From assembly GCF_000227725.2 (NCBI RefSeq), contig NZ_MU255056.1:1883329-1947328 (forward strand): a stretch of 64,000 nucleotides of DNA, read 5' to 3'. This DNA is from Thiorhodospira sibirica ATCC 700588 (GTDB lineage: Bacteria; Pseudomonadota; Gammaproteobacteria; Ectothiorhodospirales; Ectothiorhodospiraceae). The notes beneath the pieces are model-generated. The model was given only the letters and a program-made list of their open reading frames with translations, did no database searches and was not told the DNA's origin. This document shows positions 36,171 to 45,737 of the stretch, in pieces (the first letter of the stretch is position 1; every line of letters begins with the position of its first letter). A program made the translations under genes and the position numbers.

Positions 36171-37025
36171 TCAGTATGCAGACAACCTCGTATGCAGAGG
36201 AGAACAATTACATCCCTTGGCGACAAAGCCCTGCCACGCACTGGGCAATTGCTTGGCAATGTCGTGTGCCTGCGCTGCATCCGCAAAATGGGCAAACGCG
36301 CATCCGCCAGTTCCGGTAAGCCGCGCATTACCCGCTTTTTCCATAAGCCAATCAAGCGCTTGGGCTATTTCCGGATAGCGCATCCGAACCACTGGCTCGC
36401 ATACATTAGTGACTGCCCCCGAGATGAAGTCGCATATTTTGACGGGTTTGCAATCACGTGTCAATTGCGGATCATTAAAAATAATCCCCGTAGCCACACT
36501 CACCCCCGGATTAACGACCAGATACACCGGCTCGGCAATGTCTACTACCTGTAAATGCTCGCCCACGCCCTCGGCCCAGGCGGCGATGCCATGCACAAAC
36601 ACGGGCACATCGGCGCCCAGGGAAAGCCCTAAGGCCGCGAGTTCATCGAGGGTTAAATCCAGACCCCAGAGGCGATTTAAAACCCGCAGCGTGGTGGCGG
36701 CATCCGAGCTACCCCCGCCCAGTCCGCCGCCCATCGGCAAGCGCTTATGCACGGAGATCTCAACGCCGCCGGGATAGGCGGTGGCGTGCTTAAGGGCGAG
36801 CGCGGCGCGCACGGTTAAATCCTGCTGCGGGGGCACATCGGCCAGGGCCTGAGCGCGCAGGACCTGGCCATCGTCACGCAGCGCAAAATCCAGCGTATCG
36901 CCATAATCGAGAAATTGAAACACCGACTGCAACAGATGATAACCATCCGCCCGGCGTCCGGTGATGTGCAAAAAAAGATTCAGTTTTGCTGGCGCGGGCC
37001 AGCCTTGCAAAGGAATGGATGACAT
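36171..37025 (-). CDS. ispE: 4-diphosphocytidyl-2-C-methyl-D-erythritol kinase
   Basis: A 284-residue GHMP kinase of the MEP isoprenoid pathway. It begins WPAPAKLNLFLHITGRRADG YH, and the ATP loop is LPMGGGLGGGSSDAATTLRV near residue 92. LGADVPVFVHG and the final GTGGCAFAHF are also typical. The usual lolB gene does not follow upstream; instead there are palindromic repeats and the nuo operon end. Confidence 0.94.
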   Translation of the reverse strand: MSSIPLQGWPAPAKLNLFLHITGRRADGYHLLQSVFQFLDYGDTLDFALRDDGQVLRAQALADVPPQQDLTVRAALALKHATAYPGGVEISVHKRLPMGGGLGGGSSDAATTLRVLNRLWGLDLTLDELAALGLSLGADVPVFVHGIAAWAEGVGEHLQVVDIAEPVYLVVNPGVSVATGIIFNDPQLTRDCKPVKICDFISGAVTNVCEPVVRMRYPEIAQALDWLMEKAGNARLTGTGGCAFAHFADAAQAHDIAKQLPSAWQGFVAKGCNCSPLHTRLSAY

Positions 37026-37272
37026 GGCCTGGTGCTTGATCTGCTATGGATAAAATGTAAATTCTAACACGCGCCGCCCTTTTGCCTAACATTCGGGGGT
37101 AGGGTAAAAAACTGTGCTCAGTAGACACCGGCGGCGTCGGGCTTACCCAGCGAAGGAATGTGTTCATCAGACGGTGTGTAGCCGAGGCATTCTCCCAGGG
37201 CGCGGAAAGAACGCGAACGCAGGATGCGTCCGCCACGTGGCGGCACGAAAGCCACGCGCCCGCAGCACCGGG
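37026..37272. other. Repeat-rich spacer between nuoN and ispE
   Basis: No gene. CGCGAACGCAGGATGCGTCC (about 37210-37229) recurs in the opposite orientation at about 58270-58290 downstream of leuS, so it belongs to another small repeat family. A long frame crossing this stretch from ispE has no support. Confidence 0.5.
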
Positions 37273-37393
37273 GGAGCGCCGAGTTTTACTCGGCCGGTTT
37301 TTAGCGCGGGCCCGATGATGGGCCGAGTGCAACTCGGCGTTCCAGATAACTCCCCCGCCCCTGCGCGCCCCCCTCCTTAAAAAAGAGGGGGCG
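37273..37393. repeat. Palindromic element type A, copy 3, with tail
   Basis: GGAGCGCCGAGTTTTACTCGGC and GGCCGAGTGCAACTCGGCGTTCC are followed by CCAGATAACTCCCCCGCCCC and a CCTCCTT..AAGAGGGGG hairpin. Same layout as 15845 and 38977. Confidence 0.8.
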
Positions 37394-37428
37394 TCTTTGT
37401 TTTTTTGAGGCGGCATCTGGAAGGTCAA

Positions 37429-37473
37429 GACCCCCTCCCCGCCTGCGGCGGGACTCCCCCTTGGCAGGGGGAG
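37429..37473. repeat. Palindromic element type C, copy 1
   Basis: GACCCCCTCCCCGCCTGCGG and CGGGACTCCCCCTTGGCAGG GGGAG. It is the inverse orientation of the copies at 51564 and 58344. It lies 13 bp past the nuoN stop and may end the nuo transcript. Confidence 0.8.
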
Positions 37474-37485
37474 CCTTTTTATGGG

Positions 37486-38940
37486 TTAAAACACGGCATG
37501 GGTGAGGGCGAGTAACAGGCCGGGGAGCAGGCCCAGGGCGATGAGGAGCAGGCCGTTGAGGCTCAAGGCCAGGGTGAGGTCGCGGGCGGGGCGTGGGGTG
37601 GCGGCGTGGGTGGGGGTGTCGAAGTACATGCGTTTGATGACGCGCAGGTAATAAAACGCGCCGATGACGGAGAAGATCACCGCGTACAGGGCGAGGGCGA
37701 GGTGGCCTTGGTCGAGCAGGGCTTGCAAGACAATGAGCTTGGCATAAAAGCCGAGCAGGGGCGGCAGGCCGGCCATCGAGGCCATGAGAACCAGCATCAG
37801 GAAGGCGAGCCAGGGGTGGTGGTGGTTAAGGCCCTGCAGATCGTCGAGGGTTTGCGCTTCGTGTTCGCCGCTAAGGGCGAGCAGTACGCCAAAAGCGCCG
37901 GCGGCGGTGAGGGCGTAGACGAGGATATAAAACAGTGCGGCGTGGTACCCGGCGGGGGTGGCGGCGAACAGGGCGAGGGTGACAAAGCCGATGTGGGCGA
38001 TGGTGGAGTAGGCCAACATGCGTTTGAGGTTGTGTTGGGCGATGGCGGCGAGGTTGCCCAGGGTTAAAGACAGTACCGCCAGGATCATCAGCATCCCTTG
38101 CCAGTCTACGGCCAGCGCGCCCAGCCCTTCGATGAGCAGGCGCAGGACCAGGGCCAGCGCGGCGAGTTTGCTGACGCTGCCGATAAACAGCGTGACCGGG
38201 GTCATGGCGCCTTCGTAGACATCGGGGACCCAGGCATGGAAGGGCACCGCGCCGAGTTTGAAGGCGAGCCCGACGAGCAGGAAGGTGAGCGCAAAGCCCC
38301 AGGCCAGATGGGTGAGGCTGCCGGGGTCGGGCAGGCTGGCCGGGTCGCTCAGATGGGCGGCGAGGGTGTGCAGTTCGAGGGTGCCGGTGAGGCCATAGAC
38401 GATGGACATGCCGTACAGCAGCAGGCCGGAGGCCAGCGCGCCGAGGACGAAAAATTTCATCGCGGCTTCCAGTGCCGGGGGGTGTTCGCGGTTGAGCGCG
38501 ACCAGGGCGTACAGACACAGCGCCAGCAGTTCCAGCCCCAGATACAGGGTCAGCAGGCTGTGGGCGGAGATCATGATGAACATCCCCAGCACGGCGAAGA
38601 GGATGAGCACATAGAACTCGGCGCGGGGCAGGTGGGGGCGGCGTTCGAGGTAGCTGCGGGTGTAGATCAGGCTGACGGCGGTGAGCAACAGCACCGCGCT
38701 TTTGAGCAGGGTGGCCAGGTCGTCGGCGACGTAGTGATGGTTGAAGGTCAGGCTGCGGCTCTCCGGCGCACTCCACCAGACCCACCCCAGCGCCCCGGCG
38801 AGGGTGAACTGGCTCAGGCCATACAGCAGGGTGTGGCGCTGGGCGCTGACAAACACCGCCAGCATGAGCAGGGCACAGCCCAGGGTTAAGAGCCACAGCT
38901 CCGCAGCGGCCAGGCTGAAATCAGGCAGTTCAAAGGTCAT
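37486..38940 (-). CDS. nuoN: NADH-quinone oxidoreductase subunit N
   Basis: A 484-residue membrane subunit, one of the three antiporter-like proton channels of complex I. Around 14 helices can be drawn. Conserved segments: AELWLLTLGCALLMLAVFVS, LLTLYLGLELLALCLYALVA (charged Glu in helix 5), HAWVPDVYEGAMTPVTLFIG and NLKRMLAYSTIAHIGF. It is the last gene of the operon. A type A repeat fills the gap to nuoM. Confidence 0.95.
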   Translation of the reverse strand: MTFELPDFSLAAAELWLLTLGCALLMLAVFVSAQRHTLLYGLSQFTLAGALGWVWWSAPESRSLTFNHHYVADDLATLLKSAVLLLTAVSLIYTRSYLERRPHLPRAEFYVLILFAVLGMFIMISAHSLLTLYLGLELLALCLYALVALNREHPPALEAAMKFFVLGALASGLLLYGMSIVYGLTGTLELHTLAAHLSDPASLPDPGSLTHLAWGFALTFLLVGLAFKLGAVPFHAWVPDVYEGAMTPVTLFIGSVSKLAALALVLRLLIEGLGALAVDWQGMLMILAVLSLTLGNLAAIAQHNLKRMLAYSTIAHIGFVTLALFAATPAGYHAALFYILVYALTAAGAFGVLLALSGEHEAQTLDDLQGLNHHHPWLAFLMLVLMASMAGLPPLLGFYAKLIVLQALLDQGHLALALYAVIFSVIGAFYYLRVIKRMYFDTPTHAATPRPARDLTLALSLNGLLLIALGLLPGLLLALTHAVF

Positions 38941-38976
38941 TAAGCAATCCTAATCAACAGATAAAACGTCACTGGC

Positions 38977-39095
38977 GGATCGCCGAGTTTTACTCGGCAG
39001 GTTTTTAGCCCGTGTTCCGATGAGCCGAGTGCAACTCGGCGCTCCAGATAACCACCCCGGCGCTACGCGCCACCCCTCCTTGAAAAGGAGGGGTG
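38977..39095. repeat. Palindromic element type A, copy 4, in the nuoM-nuoN junction
   Basis: GGATCGCCGAGTTTTACTCGGC and GCCGAGTGCAACTCGGCGCTCC are followed by the tail CCAGATAACCACCCCGGCGC and a CCCCTCCTTGAAAAGGAGGGG hairpin. It fills most of the 181-bp gap. Confidence 0.85.
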
Positions 39096-39121
39096 TCCGT
39101 TTCCGTTTGCGCGCCCAGGGC

Positions 39122-40678
39122 TTACAACAGCTTGGAAACGGCGACATGGGCCAGCAGGTGTTCCAGGGTGGTGTGCATCATGTGCAGCAGCGGCGCGGGC
39201 CATAGTCCCAGCAGCAGCACCAGGGCGGCGAGCAGGCCAAGCACCCAGGCCTCGCGGGCGCTCAGGTCGTGCAGTTCAGCCACACGCGGGGCGACGATGG
39301 GGCCAAACACCACCCGCTTGATCAGCCACAGGCTGTAGGCCGCGCCGAGGATTAAGGTGGTTGCGGCGAGTACGGCGATCAGCGGATGGGCTTTGAAGCT
39401 GGCCAGAATCACCAACAGTTCCCCGACAAAGCCGGAGGTGCCGGGCAGACCGGCGTTGGCCATGGCAAACAGCACAAACAGCGCGGCGAACCAGGGCATG
39501 GTTTGCACCACCCCGCCGTAGTCGTTGATCTGGCGGCTGTGCAGACGGCTGTACAGGGCGCCGACGCAGAAAAACAGCGCCGCCGAGATCAGCCCGTGGG
39601 AAATCATCTGCACCATCGCCCCGCTCAAGGCCAGCACTGCGCCTTGTGGCAGGGGGGCGCTGCTGTCCAGGGCGGTGGGCAGGGCGGCGCTGTGGCTGCC
39701 GTAATAGATCATGAAGATGATGAAGGTGCCCAGGGTGACAAAGCCCATGTGGGCAATGGAGGAATAGGCAATGAGCTTTTTCATGTCCTGCTGGGCCAGG
39801 GCGACAAAGCCGATATACACAATGGCCACCAGCGAGAAGGTGATCATCAGCCAGTCCAGCGCGGCGGCGGCATCCGGGGTGATGGGCAGGCTGAAGCGCA
39901 AAAAGCCATAGCCGCCGATTTTGAGCATGATCGCCGCCAGCACCACCGAGCCGCCGGTGGGGGCCTCGACGTGGGCATCGGGCAGCCAGGTATGCACTGG
40001 CCACATGGGGATTTTCACCGCAAAAGCCCCGAAGAAAGCCAGGAAGATGAGGATCTGCGCGGTCATGCCCAAGGGCACTGCGTGTAAGTCGGTGAGCGCA
40101 AAGCTGCCGGCCTGGGTATACAGATAAATCAGGGCAATCAGCATCAGCACCGAGCCCAGGAAGGTGTACAGAAAAAACTTCAGGGTGGCATAGATGCGGT
40201 TTGGCCCGCCCCAGATGCCGATGATCAAAAACATCGGGATCAGCATGGCCTCAAACAGCACATAAAAGAGGATCGCATCCTGCGCGGCAAAGACCCCGTT
40301 CATCAACCCCGCCAGCGCCAGAAAGGCCGCCAGATAATGCGCCACCTGCTGCTTGACCGCCTCCCAGGCGGCGATGATCACCAGCACGTTGATCAAGGAG
40401 GTCAGCACAATCAGCGGCAGGGAGATGCCATCGACCCCCAGGGCGTAGTGAATGCCCAGCGGGGCAATCCACACCACCTGCTCGACAAACTGCAAGGCGG
40501 CGCTGTGCGGGTCAAAATGCACCACCAGCGGGATGCACCAGGCCAGGGTCAGCACCGCACAGGCCAGCGCCAGACGCCGCGCCCCTTGCGGAAAGGCATC
40601 ACCGACCAGGGCTACCAACACCGCGCCCACCAACGGCGTCCACATCACCAGGGTTAATAAAGGCCACTCAGCAAACAT
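39122..40678 (-). CDS. nuoM: NADH-quinone oxidoreductase subunit M
   Basis: A 518-residue antiporter-like subunit of complex I. It has GIHYALGVDGISLPLIVLTS, FYVLFEAMLIPMFLIIGIWG (conserved Glu), PMWPVHTWLPDAHVEAPTGG SVVLA and QQDMKKLIAYSSIAHMGFVT. I chose ATG 40678 rather than the TTG just before it. Flanked on both sides by palindromic repeats. Confidence 0.95.
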   Translation of the reverse strand: MFAEWPLLTLVMWTPLVGAVLVALVGDAFPQGARRLALACAVLTLAWCIPLVVHFDPHSAALQFVEQVVWIAPLGIHYALGVDGISLPLIVLTSLINVLVIIAAWEAVKQQVAHYLAAFLALAGLMNGVFAAQDAILFYVLFEAMLIPMFLIIGIWGGPNRIYATLKFFLYTFLGSVLMLIALIYLYTQAGSFALTDLHAVPLGMTAQILIFLAFFGAFAVKIPMWPVHTWLPDAHVEAPTGGSVVLAAIMLKIGGYGFLRFSLPITPDAAAALDWLMITFSLVAIVYIGFVALAQQDMKKLIAYSSIAHMGFVTLGTFIIFMIYYGSHSAALPTALDSSAPLPQGAVLALSGAMVQMISHGLISAALFFCVGALYSRLHSRQINDYGGVVQTMPWFAALFVLFAMANAGLPGTSGFVGELLVILASFKAHPLIAVLAATTLILGAAYSLWLIKRVVFGPIVAPRVAELHDLSAREAWVLGLLAALVLLLGLWPAPLLHMMHTTLEHLLAHVAVSKLL

Positions 40679-40717
40679 CAAAAAGTCCTGTTGGGTTGAC
40701 TAAAAAAACACCTACCG

Positions 40718-40804
40718 GGAGCGCGGAGCACCAGCTCCGCACCGGGGGTGCCGAGCTCCAGCTCGGCAGAGATAATGAATGCGGAGCTGGTGCTCCGCGC
40801 TCCC
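40718..40804. repeat. Palindromic element type B, copy 1, in the nuoL-nuoM junction
   Basis: GGGAGCGCGGAGCACCAGCTCCGC, a central CCGAGCTCCAGCTCGG palindrome, then GCGGAGCTGGTGCTCCGCGCTCCC. The outer arms are inverted repeats, so the whole 87 bp can fold into one long structure. Confidence 0.85.
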
Positions 40805-40808
40805 AGGG

Positions 40809-42863
40809 CTACCACAGCATCAGCCCAAAGATCAGCAGGCCGAGGATCATGGCGAAGGCGTAGTGATACAGGTAGCCGCTTTGCAGGCGGCGGATGCGCT
40901 GTGCCAGGGCGCCGATGCTGCGGGCGCTGCCGTTGACCAGCCAGCCATCAATCACGGTGCGATCGCCCACGCGCCATAGCAGCCGCCCCAAGGCGACGCT
41001 GCCACCGGCTAAGACTTTGGCATTGAAGGCGTCAAAGCCGTATTGACGCAGCAACACCGCCTGCACCCAGCGCAACCGCGCCGCGATCACGCCCGGCCAG
41101 TGTGGGCGGTGCAGGTATAAAAGCCACGCCAGCGCCACGCCGCTCAACGCCAGCCATACCGGCGGCATCATCAGGCCGTGCAGGATAAAGCCGCCGATGC
41201 CGCTGTAGCTCTCGCCCAGCTGCGCCAGCACATCACGCGCCGGATCGACCGTGAGCACGCCGTCAAAGAAATCGCCAAACAGCAGCGGCCCGACCACCAG
41301 CCCGGCCAGTACCGAGGGAATCGCCAGCAGAATCAGCGGAATCGTGACCACGGGGGGCGATTCGTGGGGGGTGTGACTGGGAGCGCGGAGCACCCGCTCC
41401 GCATCAGGGGTGCGCAGCTCCGGCTGCGCATGATGATGATCATGAGTGTGATCATGTGACGCGAGCTGCGCATGATGATCATCTGCGGAGCTGGTGCTCC
41501 GCGTTCCCGGTGGCTGGTGAAACACCATAAAGATCATCCTGAAGGTGTACAGGGCGGTGACGAAGACCCCGGCGAGGATGAGTACATAGGCAAAGCCTGC
41601 GCCGGGGAGGGTGGACAGGGCGACGGCTTCGATGATGGCGTCTTTGGAGAAAAAGCCCGACATGCCCGGAAAGCCGATCAGCGCCAGGGCGCCGATCAGG
41701 GCGGTGACGTAGGTAATCGGCATCACCCGCCACAGCCCGCCCATGCGGCGCATGTCCTGCTCGTGGTGCATGGCGATGATCACCGAGCCGGCGGCGAGGA
41801 AGAGCAGCGCCTTGAAAAAGGCATGGGTCATCAGGTGAAACAGCCCGGCGGCGTAGGCCGATGCGCCCAGGGCGACGGTCATATAGCCCAGCTGTGACAG
41901 CGTGGAGAAGGCCACCACCCGCTTGATGTCGTGCTGCACCAGCCCCAGCAGGCCCATGAAAAAGGCACTCAGCGCGCCGATGATCAAAATCACGCTCAAG
42001 GTGGTCGGCGAGGCCTCAAACAACGGCGACAGCCGCGCCACCATGAAGATCCCGGCAGTGACCATGGTGGCCGCATGAATCAGCGCCGAGATCGGCGTCG
42101 GGCCTTCCATCGAATCGGGCAGCCACACATGCAGCGGCACCTGCGCCGATTTGCCCATCGCGCCGATGAATAACAGGATGCAGGCCAGGGTCAGCAGCGA
42201 GGTCTCATACCCGGCCCACAGCGGCACCTGCGCCTCGCGCAAGCCCTCCACCTGGGCAAAGGTGGCGGCATAGTCCAGGGTGCCGGTGTAGAGCACCAGC
42301 GCGGCAATGCCGAGAATAAAACCAAAGTCGCCAACGCGGTTGACAATGAAGGCTTTGAGGTTGGCATGAACCGCCGAGGGGCGTTGATGCCAAAAGCCGA
42401 TGAGCAGATACGACACCAGCCCCACCGCCTCCCAGCCAAAAAACAGCTGCAGGAAGTTGTTCGCCATCACCAGCATCAGCATGGCGAAGGTAAACAGCGA
42501 GATATAGCTGAAAAAGCGTTGATAGCCGGGGTCATCACGCATATAGCCGATGGTGTAGATATGCACCATCAGCGAGACAAAGGTCACCACCAGCATCATC
42601 AAGGCGGTGAGATTGTCCACCAGAAAGCCGATCTCAAAGCGGATGCCGTCGCTGACCAGCCAGGTGTAGACGGTTTCGTTGTACACCGGCGCACCGCCAA
42701 ACACATGCGCCCAGAACACCCACACGGATAGCCCAAAGGCGATACCGACCCCCAAAATGGTCACGCTTTGCGCCCCGCGCCGCCCGATCTGCCGCCCCCA
42801 TAAACCGGCCACCAGCGCGCCCACAAGCGGCGCCAGCACAATGCTTAGATAGACCCCATCCAC
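40809..42863 (-). CDS. nuoL: NADH-quinone oxidoreductase subunit L, with in-frame repeat insertion
   Basis: The 684-residue distal proton-pumping subunit. Conserved segments: FFSYISLFTFAMLMLVMANN, WEAVGLVSYLLIGFW, VPLHVWLPDSMEGPTPISAL IHAATMVTAGIF, and QHDIKRVVAFSTLSQLGYMT. About residues 452-491 are encoded by type B repeat DNA and read GTRSTSSADDHHAQLASHDH and ERVLRAPSHTPHE, a His-rich loop. Other NuoL proteins also have a variable, often His-rich loop here, so the insertion is tolerated. The frame stays open, so the protein should be functional. nuoK lies 3 bp upstream. Confidence 0.94.
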   Translation of the reverse strand: MDGVYLSIVLAPLVGALVAGLWGRQIGRRGAQSVTILGVGIAFGLSVWVFWAHVFGGAPVYNETVYTWLVSDGIRFEIGFLVDNLTALMMLVVTFVSLMVHIYTIGYMRDDPGYQRFFSYISLFTFAMLMLVMANNFLQLFFGWEAVGLVSYLLIGFWHQRPSAVHANLKAFIVNRVGDFGFILGIAALVLYTGTLDYAATFAQVEGLREAQVPLWAGYETSLLTLACILLFIGAMGKSAQVPLHVWLPDSMEGPTPISALIHAATMVTAGIFMVARLSPLFEASPTTLSVILIIGALSAFFMGLLGLVQHDIKRVVAFSTLSQLGYMTVALGASAYAAGLFHLMTHAFFKALLFLAAGSVIIAMHHEQDMRRMGGLWRVMPITYVTALIGALALIGFPGMSGFFSKDAIIEAVALSTLPGAGFAYVLILAGVFVTALYTFRMIFMVFHQPPGTRSTSSADDHHAQLASHDHTHDHHHAQPELRTPDAERVLRAPSHTPHESPPVVTIPLILLAIPSVLAGLVVGPLLFGDFFDGVLTVDPARDVLAQLGESYSGIGGFILHGLMMPPVWLALSGVALAWLLYLHRPHWPGVIAARLRWVQAVLLRQYGFDAFNAKVLAGGSVALGRLLWRVGDRTVIDGWLVNGSARSIGALAQRIRRLQSGYLYHYAFAMILGLLIFGLMLW
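41391..41509. repeat. Palindromic element type B, in frame inside nuoL
   Basis: GGGAGCGCGGAGCACCCGCTCCGC starts it, GCGCAGCTCCGGCTGCGC follows, and GCGGAGCTGGTGCTCCGCGTTCCC ends it; the middle is ATGATGATCATGAGTGTGATCATG-like DNA coding for His and Asp. Same arms as the intergenic copies at 40718 and 48305. Confidence 0.85.
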
Positions 42864-42866
42864 GGC

Positions 42867-43172
42867 TTAGCCCTTCATCTCGTTGAGTTCACCCACGCTG
42901 ATGGTGCCGCGCACCTTAAACAGCATCACCAGAATCGCCAGCCCAATCGCCGCCTCGGCCGCCGCCACCGTGAGAATGAAAAACACAAACACCTGCCCGG
43001 CCAGATCCTGTAAAAAATAGGCAAAGGCGATGAAATTGATATTCACCGCCAACAGCATCAGCTCCAGACACATCAACACGATGATCAGGTTCTTGCGATT
43101 GATGAATAAACCGGCCACCCCAAGGCAAAACACCACTGCCCCAAGCACCAGATAATGCGATAAGGTGATCAT
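42867..43172 (-). CDS. nuoK: NADH-quinone oxidoreductase subunit K
   Basis: A 101-residue three-helix subunit. Start at ATG 43172 ([20 protein letters not shown]), preceded by GAGGAG 4 bp upstream; the open frame further upstream runs into repeat DNA. Conserved Glu residues occur in [18 protein letters not shown] and [15 protein letters not shown], both part of the proton path. Confidence 0.95.
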   Translation of the reverse strand: MITLSHYLVLGAVVFCLGVAGLFINRKNLIIVLMCLELMLLAVNINFIAFAYFLQDLAGQVFVFFILTVAAAEAAIGLAILVMLFKVRGTISVGELNEMKG

Positions 43173-43206
43173 CAGCTCCTCGTTTATATTTAAAAACACC
43201 AAGCCT

Positions 43207-43268
43207 GGGAGCGCGCAGCACCAGCTGCGCAAAGATGTTTAATGCGGAGCTTAAGCTCCGCGCTCCCA
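43207..43268. repeat. Palindromic element type B, copy 2, in the nuoJ-nuoK junction
   Basis: GGGAGCGCGCAGCACCAGCTGCGC and GCGGAGCTTAAGCTCCGCGCTCCC with AAAGATGTTTAAT between. The rest of the 226-bp junction (43269-43398) holds no gene. Confidence 0.85.
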
Positions 43269-43398
43269 GGGGGCTGCGCGCCCCGATCCAGAAAAAACCC
43301 CATGATGGATTTATGCCTACACAATGTGTCGTGAAAAAACCCGTTTAGCCCGGACACCCGCGTCGTGATAAAACCCTCGTTTATCCCGGCGCTCCCGC

Positions 43399-43995
43399 CT
43401 ACTTCTGGCGCAAATCCACCATCTTGATGCGATCTTTGGCACGCACCTTAACCGCCTCGGCGGGGTCGATGCTTTTGCTGGTGCGGCGGCGGCGCGGGTC
43501 CAGCGTCAGCGTAATCGCCGCAATCACCGCCACCAGCAAGATCACCGCTGCGATCTCAAAGGGGTAGACATATTCGGTATACAGCACCTGCCCGATGGCC
43601 AGCGTGTTGTTATAGTCCGCCCCGGCGCGCAAGGGGGTGGTGCGCTCAAACACCGTCTCGCGGGTGAGCACCCAGATCATCCCCGCGCCCATCACCAGCG
43701 CCACCAGCCCGCCGATCGGCAGATAACGCACAAAGCCCTCGCGCAACTGGCTTACATTGAGATCCAGGGTCATCACCACAAACAAAAACAGCACCATCAC
43801 CGCGCCCACATACACCAGCACCAGCACAATGCCTAAAAACTCCGCCTCCAGCAGCACCCACAACACCGCCGCCGCAAAAAACGCCGCCACCAGCGAAAGC
43901 GCCGCGTGTACCGGGTTTCTCACCGTGATCATCAACAGACTCGCCAGCACCAACACCGCCGCAAAGCCATAAAACACTGCTAATTCAAGGGTCAT
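43399..43995 (-). CDS. nuoJ: NADH-quinone oxidoreductase subunit J
   Basis: A 198-residue subunit with five predicted helices: ELAVFYGFAAVLVLASLLMI, NPVHAALSLVAAFFAAAVLW, EAEFLGIVLVLVYVGAVMVL FLFVVM (the pi-bulge helix 3 of complex I), PIGGLVALVMGAGMIWVL and a last one before the basic tail (LDPRRRRTSKSIDPAEAVKV). Slightly longer tail than in E. coli. Confidence 0.94.
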   Translation of the reverse strand: MTLELAVFYGFAAVLVLASLLMITVRNPVHAALSLVAAFFAAAVLWVLLEAEFLGIVLVLVYVGAVMVLFLFVVMTLDLNVSQLREGFVRYLPIGGLVALVMGAGMIWVLTRETVFERTTPLRAGADYNNTLAIGQVLYTEYVYPFEIAAVILLVAVIAAITLTLDPRRRRTSKSIDPAEAVKVRAKDRIKMVDLRQK

Positions 43996-44009
43996 TTAAA
44001 TATCCTGTG

Positions 44010-44086
44010 GGATCGACGAGTTGCACTCGGCTGGTCGTGCAACCGGTTTATGGATTAAAAACCTGCCGAGTACAACTCGGCGCTCC
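44010..44086. repeat. Palindromic element type A, copy 5, in the nuoI-nuoJ junction
   Basis: GGATCGACGAGTTGCACTCGGC and TGCCGAGTACAACTCGGCGCTCC with GGTTTATGGATTAAAAACC between. It ends 4 bp before the nuoI stop codon. Confidence 0.85.
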
Positions 44087-44089
44087 CCG

Positions 44090-44575
44090 CTAACGATACG
44101 GCGCATCGAGGGTGCGGGCGTGCTGGATGGCGGTTTCGTGTTCATCGCCGTAGGCCAGCAGCATCGCCTTGGTCTGGATGGCGTCTTGGCGTTGTTTGAA
44201 GTCATAGGCAAACACCTGCGTCTCGACAATCGAGTCCACCGGGCAGGCTTCTTCACAAAAGCCGCAGTAGATGCACTTAAACAGGTCGATGTCATAGCGC
44301 GTGGTGCGCCGGGTGCCGTCGTCGCGGGTGGTCGATTCGATGGTAATCGCCAGCGCCGGACACACCGCCTCACACAGTTTGCAGGCAATACAGCGCTCCT
44401 CGCCATTGGGATAACGGCGCAGCGCATGACGCCCGCGAAAACGCGGCGACAGCGGCGTGCTTTCCTCGGGATATTGCACCGTGATCTTGCGCGCAAACAG
44501 ATACCGCCCGGTCAGCCGCAAGCCCTGGAACAACTCCCACAGCAGAAAACTTTTGAAAAAATGACGTATGTGCAT
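44090..44575 (-). CDS. nuoI: NADH-quinone oxidoreductase subunit I
   Basis: A 161-residue peripheral-arm subunit with two [4Fe-4S] clusters (N6a, N6b). The motifs are [19 protein letters not shown] and [19 protein letters not shown]. Start at ATG 44575 ([20 protein letters not shown]); the open frame upstream is repeat DNA. N-terminal helix anchors to the membrane arm. Confidence 0.96.
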   Translation of the reverse strand: MHIRHFFKSFLLWELFQGLRLTGRYLFARKITVQYPEESTPLSPRFRGRHALRRYPNGEERCIACKLCEAVCPALAITIESTTRDDGTRRTTRYDIDLFKCIYCGFCEEACPVDSIVETQVFAYDFKQRQDAIQTKAMLLAYGDEHETAIQHARTLDAPYR

Positions 44576-44595
44576 GGTTTTCTCTCGTGCAAACT

Positions 44596-44674
44596 GGGAG
44601 CGCGGAGCACCAGCTCCGCATAAAAAAACCACAAGGCCTGCGGCCTTGTTGCGGAGCTTAAGCTCCGCGCTCCC
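44596..44674. repeat. Palindromic element type B, copy 3, in the nuoH-nuoI junction
   Basis: GGGAGCGCGGAGCACCAGCTCCGC and GCGGAGCTTAAGCTCCGCGCTCCC flank ACAAGGCCTGCGGCCTTGT, itself a palindrome. Confidence 0.85.
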
Positions 44675-44678
44675 AGGC

Positions 44679-45719
44679 TTAACTAAACCACGGCCCGAGG
44701 TTGAAGCCGATGGCCAGGCCGATGACGACGATCCACACTAACGTCACCGGGATTAACACCTTCCACCCCAGGCGCATGAGCTGGTCGTAGCGGTAGCGCG
44801 GGAAGGTGGCGCGGAGCCAGAAAAACACGAACAGGAAAAACGCGGTTTTCAGCAGCAGCCAGTGAATCCCCGGCCCCAGGAGCCAGCCGATGACCGGCAG
44901 GGCAAAAGCCGCCTCGGGCAACAGGCCCTCAAAGGGCGACAGCCACCCGCCGAGAAACAAAAGCGCAGTGAGGGCGGCAATCAGGATCATGTTGGCGTAT
45001 TCGGCCAGGAAGAACAGCGCAAAGGCCATGCCGGAGTATTCGACGTGAAAGCCGGCGACGATCTCTGACTCGCCCTCGGGCACGTCGAAGGGGGCGCGGT
45101 TGGTCTCGGCCACCCCGGCGATGAAATACACCACAAACAAGGGCAGCAAGGGCAGCCAGTACCAGTGCCAAATACCGCCTTGCTGGGCGCTGACGATCTG
45201 CCCCAGGTGCAGGCTCCCGGCGGCCATGAGTACGCCGACCAGGGCAAAGCCCATGGCGATTTCATAGGACACCATCTGCGCCGCCGAGCGCATCGCGCCG
45301 AGCAGGGCGTATTTGGAATTGGAGGCCCAGCCGGCGAGGATGATGCCGTACACCCCCAGCGAGCTGAGCGCCAGCACATACAGCAGCGCGGCGTTGATGT
45401 CGGCAATCACCCAGCCGTCGCTAAACGGGATCACCGCCCACACCGCCAGCGCCGGCACCAGCGCCAGCACCGGCGCGAGCAAAAACAGGTAGCGGTTGGC
45501 CTGACGCGGCAGGATGATTTCCTTGGTCAGCAGCTTGACCGCATCGGCAATGGGCTGTAGCCAGCCGCGTGGCCCCACGCGATTGGGGCCGATGCGCACC
45601 TGGATATAGCCGATCACCTTGCGCTCGGCATAGGTGGCATACGCCACCGCCAGCAGCAAGGGACTCACCACCATCCCAATCTTGAGCAAAATCTCCAGCA
45701 ATAACGGCAATTCAGGCAT
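44679..45719 (-). CDS. nuoH: NADH-quinone oxidoreductase subunit H
   Basis: A 346-residue membrane subunit that forms much of the quinone site. Conserved: [96 protein letters not shown], and [22 protein letters not shown]. Length normal. Confidence 0.96.
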   Translation of the reverse strand: MPELPLLLEILLKIGMVVSPLLLAVAYATYAERKVIGYIQVRIGPNRVGPRGWLQPIADAVKLLTKEIILPRQANRYLFLLAPVLALVPALAVWAVIPFSDGWVIADINAALLYVLALSSLGVYGIILAGWASNSKYALLGAMRSAAQMVSYEIAMGFALVGVLMAAGSLHLGQIVSAQQGGIWHWYWLPLLPLFVVYFIAGVAETNRAPFDVPEGESEIVAGFHVEYSGMAFALFFLAEYANMILIAALTALLFLGGWLSPFEGLLPEAAFALPVIGWLLGPGIHWLLLKTAFFLFVFFWLRATFPRYRYDQLMRLGWKVLIPVTLVWIVVIGLAIGFNLGPWFS

Positions 45720-45737
45720 ATATTTCTCTCTACCGAG

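Noticed and set aside
36874-37428. 184-codon minus frame overlapping ispE
   Set aside because: It runs through palindromic repeats and another frame of ispE; composition does not look like protein.
37606-38889. Long plus-strand frames opposite nuoN
   Set aside because: Gly/Gln/Glu-rich antisense frames caused by GC-rich codon bias in nuoN.
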